Source of the DNA: Acrocarpospora phusangensis
GTDB lineage: Bacteria; Actinomycetota; Actinomycetes; Streptosporangiales; Streptosporangiaceae
Reading direction: 5' to 3'
DNA: 64,000 bases
Assembly (NCBI RefSeq): GCF_016862995.1
Contig: NZ_BOOA01000003.1
Span: 62,001-126,000 of the forward strand
Below are positions 8,748 to 17,340 of this stretch, in pieces. Every line of letters starts with the position of its first letter. Position 1 is the stretch's first letter. The translations under genes were made by a program, and so were the position numbers. Below the pieces are notes generated by a model. It saw only the letters and a list, made by a program, of their open reading frames with translations. It was not told the origin of the DNA and did no database searches.

Positions 8748-9603
8748 CATCGACGTCTTCGGCGACGTCACCTGCGAACTCGGGGAGAGCGCCCTGTGGG
8801 ACGGCAGGCGCTTCCACTGGGTCGACATCACCGGCCGCCGCGTGTACGCGAAGGACTGGCCGGACGGGCCGACGCTCACGCTGGAAACCCCGGAGACGGT
8901 GGGCAGCGTGGCCCTGCGGGCCGGGGGCGGGCTGGTCGCGGCGTTACGCCATTCGCTCGCGTCCTGCGACATCGATCGCGGCGTCGTCACCGTCATCAAG
9001 GAGATAGAGAACCTGCCGGGAAACCGGCTCAACGACGGCGCGGTCGATCCGTCCGGGCGTTTCTGGGTCGGGTCGATGGATCTGGCGGAGTCCGAATCCA
9101 CCGGATCGTTCTACCGGGTCGACGCCGACCTCGCCGTCACCCGCGCGTTCAACGGCATCATCTGCTCGAACGGGCCGGCGTGGAGCCCGGACGGCCGGAC
9201 CATGTACCACGTCGATTCGACCCGGCGGCTGATTCGCGCGTACGAGACCGACCCCGCGACCGGCGAATTGGGCCCGCCGCGATTCTTCGCCTCCGACGAG
9301 GGGGATCCCTGGTATCCGGACGGGGTGACCGTGGACGCCGACGGATTCATCTGGAACTGCAAATGGGACGGCTCGCGGATCGTCCGGTACGCGCCGGACG
9401 GGACCATCGACCGGGTCGTCGAGGTTCCGGTGCGGCGGCCGACCCGGTGCGCGTTCGTGGGCCCGGATCTGACGACGATGGCCGTCACCACCGCCAGCAT
9501 CGGCCTGGACGCGGCGGCACTCGCCGAAGCGCCGCTTTCCGGTCAGGTCCTTCTGCTGGATCCGGGGGCGCGCGGGCTGCCGGCACCCGAGTTCGCGGGC
9601 TGA
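8740..9603 (+). CDS. SMP-30/gluconolactonase family lactonase
   Basis: 287 residues, six-bladed SGL beta-propeller. Visible family residues: the metal-binding Glu in CELGESALWDG, NRLNDGAVDPSGRFWVG, SNGPAWSPDG and WYPDGVTVDADG. Members hydrolyse sugar lactones to aldonic acids using a divalent metal. The start overlaps the permease stop by 8 nt, so it is the last gene of the importer operon and probably acts on an oxidised form of the imported sugar. No sugar dehydrogenase is present in the window to make that lactone. Confidence 0.9.
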   Translation: MTDIDVFGDVTCELGESALWDGRRFHWVDITGRRVYAKDWPDGPTLTLETPETVGSVALRAGGGLVAALRHSLASCDIDRGVVTVIKEIENLPGNRLNDGAVDPSGRFWVGSMDLAESESTGSFYRVDADLAVTRAFNGIICSNGPAWSPDGRTMYHVDSTRRLIRAYETDPATGELGPPRFFASDEGDPWYPDGVTVDADGFIWNCKWDGSRIVRYAPDGTIDRVVEVPVRRPTRCAFVGPDLTTMAVTTASIGLDAAALAEAPLSGQVLLLDPGARGLPAPEFAG

Positions 9604-9642
9604 ACGGGGAGGCGTTCAGGTGCGGATGGTAGGACTGGGCGC

Positions 9643-10368
9643 ATGTGTCACAGCACCAGCAGCAGGCCACCCGCTCCGCCTGTCGTGGGCGAGGTGGCGT
9701 CACACGGAACAATCGAGTTGATTTCCGGCGACGGCACCAGATTTCTCGCATACCGCGCCGAACCGGCGACACCCAACGGGCGTTCCGTAGTGATTCTTCC
9801 GGATATTCGCGGACTTCATCCGTATTACCGGGACTTGGCGGTACGTTTCGCCGAAGCCGGATTCAAAGTAATCGCCATCGACTATTTCGGGCGTACGGCC
9901 GGAACCGATGACGATCGGGGCGAAACATTCGACTGGCAGCCGAAGATCGCCCAGGTCACCTCGGAGCAGGTCCGCGCGGACGTCCTGGCGGCCGCGGCGG
10001 AACTGCCGGGGCCGGTTTTCACGGTGGGATTCTGCTTCGGCGGGTCTTATTCCTGGTGGCTCGGGGCCAACGGGAACGGCCTGGCCGGCGCCATCGGGTT
10101 CTACGGCGCGGTCCGGCGCATCGACACCATCCCCGAGACGCCCGGCGCGCCGTTGCTGCTGCTCCGCGGTGGCGCGGACACCGCCTCCACGGAGGAGGAG
10201 TTCGACACGTTCACCGCGGCCCTGGACCGGGCCGGCACCGAGCACGAGACCCACATCTACGAAAACGCGCCGCACTCTTTCTTCGACCGTTCGTACGCCG
10301 AATGGGCGGAGGCGTGCGCCGACTCCTGGCGGCAGATCATGGCGTTCACCGAACGCCATTCTGCTTGA
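9643..10368 (+). CDS. Dienelactone hydrolase family protein
   Basis: 241 residues, alpha/beta hydrolase of the DLH family. The triad is visible: nucleophile Cys in GFCFGGSYSWW, Asp in LRGGADT, and His in NAPHSFFDRSY. A cysteine nucleophile separates it from ordinary serine esterases. The first ~18 residues are Pro/Ser-rich and not conserved-looking; a GTG further in could be the real start. It follows the lactonase by 39 bp and may join the same transcript, giving two lactone or ester hydrolases in a row. Confidence 0.85.
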   Translation: MCHSTSSRPPAPPVVGEVASHGTIELISGDGTRFLAYRAEPATPNGRSVVILPDIRGLHPYYRDLAVRFAEAGFKVIAIDYFGRTAGTDDDRGETFDWQPKIAQVTSEQVRADVLAAAAELPGPVFTVGFCFGGSYSWWLGANGNGLAGAIGFYGAVRRIDTIPETPGAPLLLLRGGADTASTEEEFDTFTAALDRAGTEHETHIYENAPHSFFDRSYAEWAEACADSWRQIMAFTERHSA

Positions 10369-10383
10369 AATTTTCACTAATTC

Positions 10384-10413
10384 GGCGGCTGATCGATCTC
10401 AAGGTCAGCCGCC
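10384..10413 (+). terminator. Hairpin after the dienelactone hydrolase gene
   Basis: GGCGGCTGA (10384-10392) pairs with TCAGCCGCC (10405-10413) across a 12-base loop, 15 bp after the stop. Probably the end of the sugar-locus transcript. Confidence 0.5.
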
Positions 10414-10463
10414 GGCGGCGGACCCTCCCGGGACGCCGCGTGCCAGGACTTGAACCGTGCCAC

Positions 10464-10496
10464 CCCCTCCGCCGTAGCTGGTGACGGAGGGGTTTT
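10464..10496 (+). terminator. GC hairpin with TTTT tail
   Basis: CCCCTCCG (10464-10471) pairs with CGGAGGGG (10485-10492), followed by TTTT. It looks like a rho-independent terminator. It lies upstream of the CxxC mini-ORF, so it either backs up the previous hairpin or acts in the leader of the ATPase gene. Confidence 0.5.
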
Positions 10497-10523
10497 CGGG
10501 GCTTCTCGACCGACGGAGTGGTC

Positions 10524-10607
10524 ATGAACACGCACGCGTACGGGGTGAGCGGAATGTGGTGCCAGATCTGCCAGGCCGTCCGGACGGCAGGTTTCGGCCT
10601 TGTCTAA
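10524..10607 (+). CDS. Possible 27-aa CxxC leader peptide before the metal ATPase
   Basis: A short frame from ATG 10524 to TAA 10605-10607 with CGGAG about six bases upstream. It encodes 27 residues including MWCQIC, a CxxC pair. Its end overlaps the proposed TTG start of the ATPase at 10600 by 8 nt, the arrangement expected for translational coupling. Known cysteine-rich leader peptides in other bacteria couple metal sensing to downstream translation. That role here is inference; the peptide may be chance. Confidence 0.4.
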   Translation: MNTHAYGVSGMWCQICQAVRTAGFGLV

Positions 10608-12741
10608 ATCACTGTCGAAATCACTGGCCAAATCGCTGGAGCTCACCACCGAGCTCTCCATCGGAGGCATGACCTGCGCCGCCTGCGCCGCTCGCATCGA
10701 GCGCAAGCTGCGCCGGCTCGCCGGGGTCACGGTCACGGTCAACTACGCGACCGAGGAGGCGACGGTCACCCACCCGGCCGCCCTCGACCCGGCGACCCTG
10801 GTGGCCGAGGTGGAGCGCGCGGGTTACACGGCGGAGTTGCGCCAGGCGATCCGTTCCGAGGAGCCGCTCCGCGCGCTGGAGGAACGCCTGATCGTCACCG
10901 CCTCCTGCGCGGTCGGTGTGCTGGCCCCGGCGGTGCTGCCGGTTTTGCGGGTGCCCGGCTGGGAGTGGGTCTGCCTCGTCCTCACCGTCCCCATAGTCGG
11001 GTACGGCGCCTGGCCGTTCCACCGCACGGCCTGGACCCACTTGCGCCACCGGGCCGCGACCCTGGACACCCTCGTCTCGGCGGGCATCCTGGTCGCCTTC
11101 GTACTGTCGTCGTGGCAGCTTCTGTCGCACCCGGCGCACGCGCTCGGCTATTTCGAAGTCGTGGCCGGAATAACTTTCGTCATCTTGACCGGTCGTTACC
11201 TGGAGGCCCGGACCCGGCGGCGAGCCGGCTCGGCCCTGCGCGACCTGCTCGAACTGGGCCCGAAAGAGGTCACCCTGCTGTGGAACGGCGAGGAGGTGCG
11301 TGTCCCCGCCGACCGCGTCACCGAGGGCGACGCCTTCCTGGTACGCCCCGGCGAGAAGGTCGCCACCGACGGCGTCGTGATCGAGGGCCACTCCGCGATC
11401 GACGCCGCCCGGCTGACCGGCGAAGCCATGCCCATCGAGGTCGGGGCGGGCGACCCGGTCGCCGGCGCGACCGTCAACGCGGGCGGACGCCTGACGGTGC
11501 GCGCCACCCGCGTCGGCCGCGACACCCGGCTCGCGCAGATCACCCGCCTGGTCGAATCCGCGCAGTCCGGCAAGGCCGTGGTCCAGCTCATGGCCGACCG
11601 GATCTCCGCGATCTTCGTCCCCGCCGTGCTCGCCGTCGCCGCCGTCACCTTCCTCGCCCGGTACGGCCTGGGCGCCTCCCCCGGCGACGCGGTCAGCGCG
11701 GCCGTCGGCGTCCTGGTCATCGCCTGCCCGTTCGCCCTCTCGACCGCCCTGCTGGTCGGCACCGGGCGCGGCGCGCAGCTCGGCATCCTGGTCCGAGGTC
11801 CGGAAGCGCTGGAGCACACCCGCGGGATCGACACCATCATGCTCGACAAGACGGGCATCGTGACCGACGGGCGCATGCGGCTGGCCGCCGTGGTGGCCGC
11901 CCCCGGCGAGTCCCGCGAGCAGATCCTCGCCCTGGCCGGCGCGGTGGAACGCGCCTCGGAGCACCCGATCGCGCGCGCCATCGACGAGGCCGGCGGCTCC
12001 GCGCTGCCGGTGGAGGAGTTCTCCGCCCTGCCGGGTCTCGGCGTCGAGGGCCGGGTCGCGGGCAAGTGGGTGCTGGCCGGACGCCGGGAGCTGCTGGTGC
12101 AGCGGTGGGGCGAACTGCCGGAGTCGCTGGAGAAGGCCCTCGCGGAGGCCGCGGGCACGGCCGTCGTCGTGGGCTGGGACGGCTTCGCGCGCGGGGTCCT
12201 GGTGATCGCGGAGGTGGTGAAGCCGACGTCGGCGCAGGCCGTACAGGAGTTGAAGGCGCTGGGGTTGAAGACGTGGCTGCTGACCGGCGACAGGTCGGCC
12301 GCGGCCGAGACCGTGGCGGCGCAGGTGGGCGTGGACATGGTGCTGGCGGGGCTGCTGCCCGAGGGCAAGGTGGAGGCGATCCGGGCGCTCCAGCGGCAGG
12401 GGCGCGTCGTGGCCGTGGTCGGGGACGGTGCGCACGACGCCGCGGCGCTGGCCCAGGCCGACCTGGCCATCACGATGGGCACGGGCACGGACCCGGCGAT
12501 CGCACCGGCCGACCTCACGCTGGTCCGTGGTGACCTGCGGCTGGCGGCCGACGCGATCCGCCTGTCCAGGCGAACCCTGGCGACCATCGAAGGCAACGTC
12601 GTCTGGGCGGTCGGCTACAACCTCGTCACCATCCCGCTGGCCGCCACCGGCGCGATCCACCCGGTGGTCGCCGCGGTCGTGATGTGCCTGTCCAGCGTCC
12701 TCGTGTCGGCGAACAGTCTCCGGCTCCGCTGGTTCCGTTGA
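10600..12741 (+). CDS. Heavy-metal P1B-type ATPase with altered core motifs
   Basis: 713 residues with one N-terminal HMA domain (GMTCAAC, Cys26/Cys29), about eight membrane helices, an actuator domain (LTGEAMP) and a P/N domain with SEHP. The C-terminal helices (YNLVTIPLAATG; MCLSSVLVSANSLRL) resemble the Cu+ type. Three canonical motifs differ: the membrane CPx motif is CPF (376-378) where CPC or SPC is usual; the phosphorylation loop is DKTGI (416-420) instead of DKTGT; and the hinge is GDGAHD (608-613) instead of GDGxND. The phosphorylated Asp and both Mg-type Asp residues remain. The TTG start is uncertain; it was chosen because it is the first in-frame start and gives a short Ser/Lys-rich N terminus before the HMA domain. 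It may transport a different metal or work poorly. Confidence 0.88.
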   Translation: MSKSLSKSLAKSLELTTELSIGGMTCAACAARIERKLRRLAGVTVTVNYATEEATVTHPAALDPATLVAEVERAGYTAELRQAIRSEEPLRALEERLIVTASCAVGVLAPAVLPVLRVPGWEWVCLVLTVPIVGYGAWPFHRTAWTHLRHRAATLDTLVSAGILVAFVLSSWQLLSHPAHALGYFEVVAGITFVILTGRYLEARTRRRAGSALRDLLELGPKEVTLLWNGEEVRVPADRVTEGDAFLVRPGEKVATDGVVIEGHSAIDAARLTGEAMPIEVGAGDPVAGATVNAGGRLTVRATRVGRDTRLAQITRLVESAQSGKAVVQLMADRISAIFVPAVLAVAAVTFLARYGLGASPGDAVSAAVGVLVIACPFALSTALLVGTGRGAQLGILVRGPEALEHTRGIDTIMLDKTGIVTDGRMRLAAVVAAPGESREQILALAGAVERASEHPIARAIDEAGGSALPVEEFSALPGLGVEGRVAGKWVLAGRRELLVQRWGELPESLEKALAEAAGTAVVVGWDGFARGVLVIAEVVKPTSAQAVQELKALGLKTWLLTGDRSAAAETVAAQVGVDMVLAGLLPEGKVEAIRALQRQGRVVAVVGDGAHDAAALAQADLAITMGTGTDPAIAPADLTLVRGDLRLAADAIRLSRRTLATIEGNVVWAVGYNLVTIPLAATGAIHPVVAAVVMCLSSVLVSANSLRLRWFR

Positions 12742-12742
12742 G

Positions 12743-13516
12743 TCACCGGCGCCACATGCCGATGCGTACGGGCACGCCGAGGGACGCATGCAGCACGGGG
12801 GGACCGTCAGGGGAGGGGATGTCGCCGGCTCGGAGCAGGCTCTCGTCGAGATGGACGAGCGACGCCTGCTGGAGAGGCCAGGGGGGATGTTCGACCTGGG
12901 CGCTGGCCAGGCGGCCGGAGACGAGGTTGAAGAGCAGGTAGCGGGCGGTCAGGAAATGCGCCAGCTCGTCGGGCGAGTCGAGGGACGAACCCACCCGGAC
13001 CTCCAGGTCGACGTGGGCGCCGGGCGGCCCGGGAAGGCGACGGCGGCTGTGGTAGGTCCAGAGGGTCGCCGCCCTGCGCACCGACATGTCCGACCAGAAG
13101 TACGGCAGATGGAAACCGGCCCGCCCGCCGACCACCGCGGGCAGGCGCGCGGCGTCCAAAGAGAAGAACCACACCCCGGCACGGCCGGATTCGTCCCGGA
13201 CGTAGGTGCGCACATTCGTTTCCGGGAAAAAGGACATCCAGGGAAGAGGCGGCATTCCGGGCATTCGCACCCCTTTCATGAGAAAAGGGACGAGGCCCAC
13301 CCAGGCGCTGCCGTCGAAGGTCTCGGGGCTCAGGCCCGGCGGAAGAAGCGGGGCGACGGTTTCCGGGGGATAGCGCCAGTGCACGAAGGTCAGCTCGGAC
13401 CAGCGCTGATGCATGACGGGCCTGACCACGGTCGGAGACGGCGGGGCTAGCACGGGCTGCTCCTCCGGTTTGATGGCGTCGGACGGGGTTAGTCCTAGCA
13501 GGTATGACTTGGTCAT
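12743..13516 (-). CDS. DUF2071 (YqjF-like) protein
   Basis: 257 residues from the ATG at 13516 (MTKSYLLGL). The sequence matches the YqjF/DUF2071 family: an early W..L.FVHWRYPPE block, LLPPGLSPETFDGSAWVGLVPF, and FPETNVRTYVRDESGRAGVWFFSL. The family has an acetoacetate decarboxylase-like fold but no agreed reaction. An in-frame start at 13567 would add 17 residues; 13516 was preferred because the extra residues are not family-like. The start codon sits inside a perfect 19-bp palindrome, suggesting tight repression. It converges with the ATPase gene one base away, with no terminator between them. Confidence 0.8.
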   Translation of the reverse strand: MTKSYLLGLTPSDAIKPEEQPVLAPPSPTVVRPVMHQRWSELTFVHWRYPPETVAPLLPPGLSPETFDGSAWVGLVPFLMKGVRMPGMPPLPWMSFFPETNVRTYVRDESGRAGVWFFSLDAARLPAVVGGRAGFHLPYFWSDMSVRRAATLWTYHSRRRLPGPPGAHVDLEVRVGSSLDSPDELAHFLTARYLLFNLVSGRLASAQVEHPPWPLQQASLVHLDESLLRAGDIPSPDGPPVLHASLGVPVRIGMWRR

Positions 13517-13519
13517 ACC
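13501..13519. promoter_or_regulatory. Perfect palindrome over the DUF2071 start codon
   Basis: GGTATGAC (13501-13508), TTG, GTCATACC (13512-13519): 8-bp arms, no mismatch, covering the proposed ATG. Spacing and length suit a homodimeric MarR/TetR/GntR-type repressor. No cognate regulator is adjacent. Confidence 0.5.
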
Positions 13520-13625
13520 CCGCACTGAGTGATCCACTGATAACGCGATGTTCGTAGATTTGCCCAAAATGATGCGCGTCTGTTATCTCACCCGTCACAA
13601 TGGCCACCGGAAACCAAGGATCGGT

Positions 13626-13652
13626 CCATACGAGTAACTCCATACGAGTAAC
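13626..13652. repeat. Tandem direct repeat upstream of the beta-helix gene
   Basis: CCATACGAGTAAC occurs at 13626-13638 and again at 13640-13652, a 14-bp period, 37 bp before the ATG at 13689. Tandem direct repeats of this size are typical binding sites for OmpR/LuxR-type activators. Confidence 0.4.
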
Positions 13653-13688
13653 GACGAACCGGCGTTCCCACGCCCGGAGGTCTCACGC

Positions 13689-15392
13689 ATGGCCAGCACG
13701 CATTCCTCCAGCGACCTGGAGTCCGAACCACATCGCCCCTCCCGCCTGCGCTTCCTGGTGCCCGGGCTGCTGGTGGCGATCGCGGTGCCCGTCGTCATCC
13801 TGACGGCGCGGGGCGCGGAGCCCACGGAGCCCACGGAGTCCCCGGTGGTCCCCATCGCCGCAGAGCAGCCGGTGAGGGAACTCAAGGAGACCAGCCTCTG
13901 GAACCCGGCGACCACGATCACCCCGGCCAGCTACTCCGACCGGGCCGCCCTCGAACTCGGCACCCGGTTCACGGTGAGCGCCGAGGGCCGTATCGCCGGC
14001 GTGCGCTTCTTCAAGGCGCCGGGCGAACGCGGCCGGCACACCGGCAGCCTCTGGAACTCCCGCGGCGTACGGCTGGCGCGGGTCTCCTTCACCGCCGAGA
14101 CGAGATCCGGCTGGCAGGAGGCACGCTTCGCCCAGTCCATCCTGGTACGGCCAGGCCAGACGTACACGATCTCGTACCACAGCGATCACGGCACCTACGC
14201 GGGCACGCGCGGCGACCTCACCACCGCCGAACCCCTCACCCCCGCCACCCGCCGCACCGGCGTCTTCCGGTACGGCGCGAGCCGCTTCCCCGACCGCTGG
14301 AACCCCAAGAACTACACGTACTACGTGGACCCGATCTTCCAGTGGTGGGAGAGCACCCCGAGGCCGAACCCGGGAACCCCCACCCCCGCCGTCACCCCCG
14401 CCGTCACCCCACCGGCCGCTCCGACGCCGACGGTCACCGTGACCCTGCCGGCCCCGGACCCGAGCCCGACCGTGACCGTGACGCTCACCCCGAAGCCCAG
14501 CCCGACCCCGACCCCCACTCCGACGCCGACCCCAACCCCGACGCCGACACCAACCCCGACGCCCACGCCCAGTAAGTCGCCCACGCCCAAGCCGGAGAAC
14601 CCCGTCCCTGCCGGCGGCTTCCCGAGCGCGGCCAGCACGGGCGTGACCCCCGGCACCCAGCTCACCGTCGTCAACGGCGACCAGACCTTCGCCACCGACG
14701 GCCAGGTCGTCACGGGCAAGGAGTTCCGCGGCTTCGTCAAGGTGACCGGCGCCAACATCACCTTCAAGGACTGCGTGTTCCGGGGCGGCACCACCAACCG
14801 CACCATCCCGCTGTTCGACAGCACCCGCGGCCGCGACACCGTCGTCACCGACTCGGAGTTCGCGCCCGCCAACCCCAGCGCGGGCATCGACGGCGCGTGG
14901 ACGCGCAACACCCAGATCCTGCGCAGCGAGTTCCGCGGCAGCACCGACGGCATCAAGGCCGGCAGCGGCACGGTCATCCAGGACTCCTACATCCACGACC
15001 TGACCTGGTTCGCCTCCGACCCCGACCAGAACGGCGGCCCGACCCACAACGACGGCGTGCAGTCGCTGGCCGGCGAGACCGGGGTGACTCTCCGCCACAA
15101 CACCATCGACATGTCCACCACCAAGGACGCCAACGCGGCGCTCCAGTCGTCCGCGCCCAACACCACCGTCGTGGACAACCTCCTCGACGGCGGCGGCTGC
15201 ACGCTCAACTTCAGCCACAACGGCCTGAGCGGCGCGCTCACCGGCATCAGGGTCAACGGCAACAGGTTCGGCCGCCACTCCTTCTTCAAGTGCCCGATCC
15301 TGCTCAGCACCCGGACCACCCTGGCGGAGCTCACCGGCAACGTCTTCGACGACACCGGCACGGCGATCCCGCAGCCGGAACGGCACGACTGA
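13689..15392 (+). CDS. Secreted or membrane-anchored DUF4082 / right-handed beta-helix protein
   Basis: 567 residues. A charged N terminus is followed by one hydrophobic helix (about 24-42), then a DUF4082 beta-sandwich (about 55-215, with [19 protein letters not shown] and YYVDPIFQ). Next comes a Pro/Thr-rich low-complexity linker (about 220-300, almost pure (TP)n), then a C-terminal parallel beta-helix (about 310-560) with repeated Asn/Asp-rich turns. The start has GGAGG nine bases upstream. DUF4082 modules occur on bacterial surface glycan-active proteins; the beta-helix resembles pectate-lyase-like folds but I see no clear catalytic set. Probably a cell-surface polysaccharide-binding or -processing protein. 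Confidence 0.8.
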   Translation: MASTHSSSDLESEPHRPSRLRFLVPGLLVAIAVPVVILTARGAEPTEPTESPVVPIAAEQPVRELKETSLWNPATTITPASYSDRAALELGTRFTVSAEGRIAGVRFFKAPGERGRHTGSLWNSRGVRLARVSFTAETRSGWQEARFAQSILVRPGQTYTISYHSDHGTYAGTRGDLTTAEPLTPATRRTGVFRYGASRFPDRWNPKNYTYYVDPIFQWWESTPRPNPGTPTPAVTPAVTPPAAPTPTVTVTLPAPDPSPTVTVTLTPKPSPTPTPTPTPTPTPTPTPTPTPTPSKSPTPKPENPVPAGGFPSAASTGVTPGTQLTVVNGDQTFATDGQVVTGKEFRGFVKVTGANITFKDCVFRGGTTNRTIPLFDSTRGRDTVVTDSEFAPANPSAGIDGAWTRNTQILRSEFRGSTDGIKAGSGTVIQDSYIHDLTWFASDPDQNGGPTHNDGVQSLAGETGVTLRHNTIDMSTTKDANAALQSSAPNTTVVDNLLDGGGCTLNFSHNGLSGALTGIRVNGNRFGRHSFFKCPILLSTRTTLAELTGNVFDDTGTAIPQPERHD

Positions 15393-15400
15393 CCCACGCG

Positions 15401-15431
15401 AACGGCCTCGGTCCCGTGGACCGAGGCCGTT
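15401..15431. terminator. Bidirectional terminator hairpin
   Basis: AACGGCCTCGGTCC (15401-15414), CGT loop, GGACCGAGGCCGTT (15418-15431): a perfect 14-bp stem between two convergent genes, 8 bp after one stop and 22 bp from the other. Confidence 0.85.
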
Positions 15432-15453
15432 CGGTGGTGATCGAAAGCGGTGA

Positions 15454-16248
15454 TCAGAAACCGGGGAAGACCCGGCGCAGGTCGTCCAGGGTGACCGAAG
15501 TCCCCGTGAGCTCCACCGCGGCCGGGGTGTGCTCGGCGGAGTGACGGCCGACGATGAGGCGCAGCCAGTACTCGGCGGGAGCTGTGAGAACCGCGTCCGG
15601 CGCGTCCGGAACGTCGGTGATGCGAATCGCGTCACCGATTTCCAGGCCGAAGGAGCGCTCCGGCGAGGCGAGGTGAACGGCCAGAGTCACGTGCCGTCCG
15701 CCCAGCTCGGCGGGCTTGCCGGCGAAACCGAGCAGCCCCTCGACGCGGTCCACCACCAGCTCGACGGTGTCGAGGGCGAGCCCGGCCGCCGGGTCGAACG
15801 CGACCTTGACGTCCCAGGCGTGGTGGGCGACCTCGTTGAGGCGCATGCCGGCGAACGTGGTCACGTCGGCGGGCTCGGCGGGGAACCAGAACGCGACGCG
15901 GAGGTCCTGCCGCGTCTGCGGGTCCAGGTCCTCCAGGCGGCGTACGAACGTGTCGTTGGCGGTGATGTAGGCGTCCGCCCGTTCGGCGCGGGACATCCCG
16001 TCCCAGCGCGCCCACACCCCGCGGATGAAGTCGATGTCGGGAGCGCCGGTGCCCGCGACGGCCCCGTCGAGCGCGGCGAGGTTGATCTCCGAGCCGCTGC
16101 CCAGGTGGCTCAGCACCTGCGAGACGTCCCACTCGGAGGCGCCGGACCGACGGGCGAGGTCGTCGGCGGTGAAGCCGCGCACCCGCGCGGCGAGCTCGTC
16201 GAACTCGGCACGGAGTGCCTTGATCGTCTGATCCGTGCGGTCGGTCAT
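15454..16248 (-). CDS. Mycothiol-dependent maleylpyruvate isomerase-like (DinB superfamily) protein
   Basis: 264 residues from ATG 16248, preceded by GGAGAG at good spacing. The N-terminal four-helix DinB_2 / MDMPI_N bundle contains the metal-ligand His in VLSHLGSG and the later NEVAHHAWDVKVAF segment; the C-terminal MDMPI_C domain ends at VTLDDLRRVFPGF. Related actinobacterial proteins bind a metal and use mycothiol as cofactor. The name is a family label; real substrates are unknown for most members. It may follow the TetR gene in an operon (59 bp gap). Confidence 0.85.
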   Translation of the reverse strand: MTDRTDQTIKALRAEFDELAARVRGFTADDLARRSGASEWDVSQVLSHLGSGSEINLAALDGAVAGTGAPDIDFIRGVWARWDGMSRAERADAYITANDTFVRRLEDLDPQTRQDLRVAFWFPAEPADVTTFAGMRLNEVAHHAWDVKVAFDPAAGLALDTVELVVDRVEGLLGFAGKPAELGGRHVTLAVHLASPERSFGLEIGDAIRITDVPDAPDAVLTAPAEYWLRLIVGRHSAEHTPAAVELTGTSVTLDDLRRVFPGF

Positions 16249-16307
16249 CGGTTGCTCTCCTGTCGATCTGCTGGCTCTGCAACCCCGAACATCGCGGACG
16301 CCAAGGA

Positions 16308-16877
16308 TCATCCCGAATGCAGCGATTCCAGGAAAAGCCGGTGCAACAGGGCGATCGCGTCGTCCACCCCGGCCCGGTCGCCGGTCAGCAGCAGGTCGAA
16401 GAGGAGGCCGCGGGTGGCGGCCAGGCTCAGTCGCGCGTACGCGGGGGCCTCGGCCGGGTCGATGCCGCCGCGCACGCAGAGGTCGGTGAGCGGCGGCAGC
16501 CAGACGTCGATCAGGTCGCCTTTCAGGCCCGCGGTGTACGGCCGGCCCTGCATCGCGTGCGCGGACAGTTCGAAGAAGAGGTGGCCGTAGCTCAGGGCGG
16601 CCTCCGCCACGCTGTGCCACAACCGCATCGAGCGTTCCGCCATCGGCAGGCCGTCGTCGGCCAGCATGGCGAGGGAGGCGCGCTGCTGGGCTTCGACGGT
16701 CCTGACGACCTCGGCGAGCAGGCCCTCGCGGGAGCCGAAGTGGTAGATCAGCATGCGGTGGCTGGTGCCGAGCCCGGTCGCGATGGAGCGCAGGCTGGCG
16801 TCGCCGATGCCGTACGCCGCGAAGTAGGCGATGGCGTCGGCCAGCAGGTTCTCCTTAGGGGTCAATTTAGCGGTCAA
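16308..16877 (-). CDS. TetR/AcrR-family transcriptional regulator
   Basis: 189 residues, TTG start at 16877 overlapping the SRPBCC stop (TTGA). The TetR helix-turn-helix is clear: AIAYFAAYGIGDASLRSIATGLGTSHRMLIYHF, with the YHFGSREGL hallmark. The C-terminal ligand domain is variable. Most likely it binds the palindrome at 17293-17308 and controls its own two-gene operon. Confidence 0.88.
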   Translation of the reverse strand: MTAKLTPKENLLADAIAYFAAYGIGDASLRSIATGLGTSHRMLIYHFGSREGLLAEVVRTVEAQQRASLAMLADDGLPMAERSMRLWHSVAEAALSYGHLFFELSAHAMQGRPYTAGLKGDLIDVWLPPLTDLCVRGGIDPAEAPAYARLSLAATRGLLFDLLLTGDRAGVDDAIALLHRLFLESLHSG

Positions 16878-17293
16878 TTCCGCTCACTTCGGGCTTTCAA
16901 GCCCTCGCCTTCCATGCGCAGATACCGGTTGATCAGGTTGGCGAGCACTCTGCCCGTCAGCGAGCCGAGCAGGCCCTGCTGGTCGATCGTCGCGCGGGCG
17001 AGCGTGCCGGTGCCGGCCGGTTCGACGTGGTGGCCGCCGGTGACGCGGAGGCCGGGTCCGGTGCTCACCCAGGTGAAGGAACGGCCTTCCACCAGTTCGG
17101 TGACCCGCCAGTCGGCGATGGGGAGCTTCGGCTGCTTGATTCTGGCCCGGGAGCCGACGCGCAGCGGCCCCGGGTCCAGGAGTTCGACCGAGTCGACCGT
17201 GCCGGTCCACTCGGGCCAGCTTTCGACGTCGCTGAACACCTCCCAGACCCGCTGCGGGGAGGCGTCGATGAAGACCGTGGATTCGAATCGCAT
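16874..17293 (-). CDS. SRPBCC (START-like) family protein
   Basis: 139 residues: MRFESTVFIDASPQRVWEVFSDVESWPEWTG is the classical start of the polyketide cyclase/dehydrase-type SRPBCC fold, a cavity-forming beta sheet around a long C-terminal helix. The family includes lipid carriers and Activator of Hsp90-like proteins, so no reaction is assigned. It is the first gene of a two-gene operon with the TetR gene. The ATG lies directly beside or inside the operator palindrome, so the mRNA may have almost no leader. Confidence 0.82.
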   Translation of the reverse strand: MRFESTVFIDASPQRVWEVFSDVESWPEWTGTVDSVELLDPGPLRVGSRARIKQPKLPIADWRVTELVEGRSFTWVSTGPGLRVTGGHHVEPAGTGTLARATIDQQGLLGSLTGRVLANLINRYLRMEGEGLKARSERN

Positions 17294-17308
17294 GTACCAA
17301 ATGGTACA
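17293..17308. promoter_or_regulatory. TetR-type operator at the SRPBCC start codon
   Basis: TGTACCAAATGGTACA: perfect 7-bp arms with a 2-bp centre, whose first base is the A of the minus-strand ATG. Its position and symmetry indicate autorepression by the TetR protein encoded two genes on. Confidence 0.6.
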
Positions 17309-17340
17309 AGCGCGGTGCCCGGGTTCCTAGGCCGGAGTCG

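Noticed and set aside
10440..10500. tRNA-like stretch (GGTTCAAGTCC on the minus strand)
   Set aside because: No acceptor, D or anticodon arms can be drawn around it and the supposed T-stem does not pair; the adjacent hairpin is better read as a terminator.
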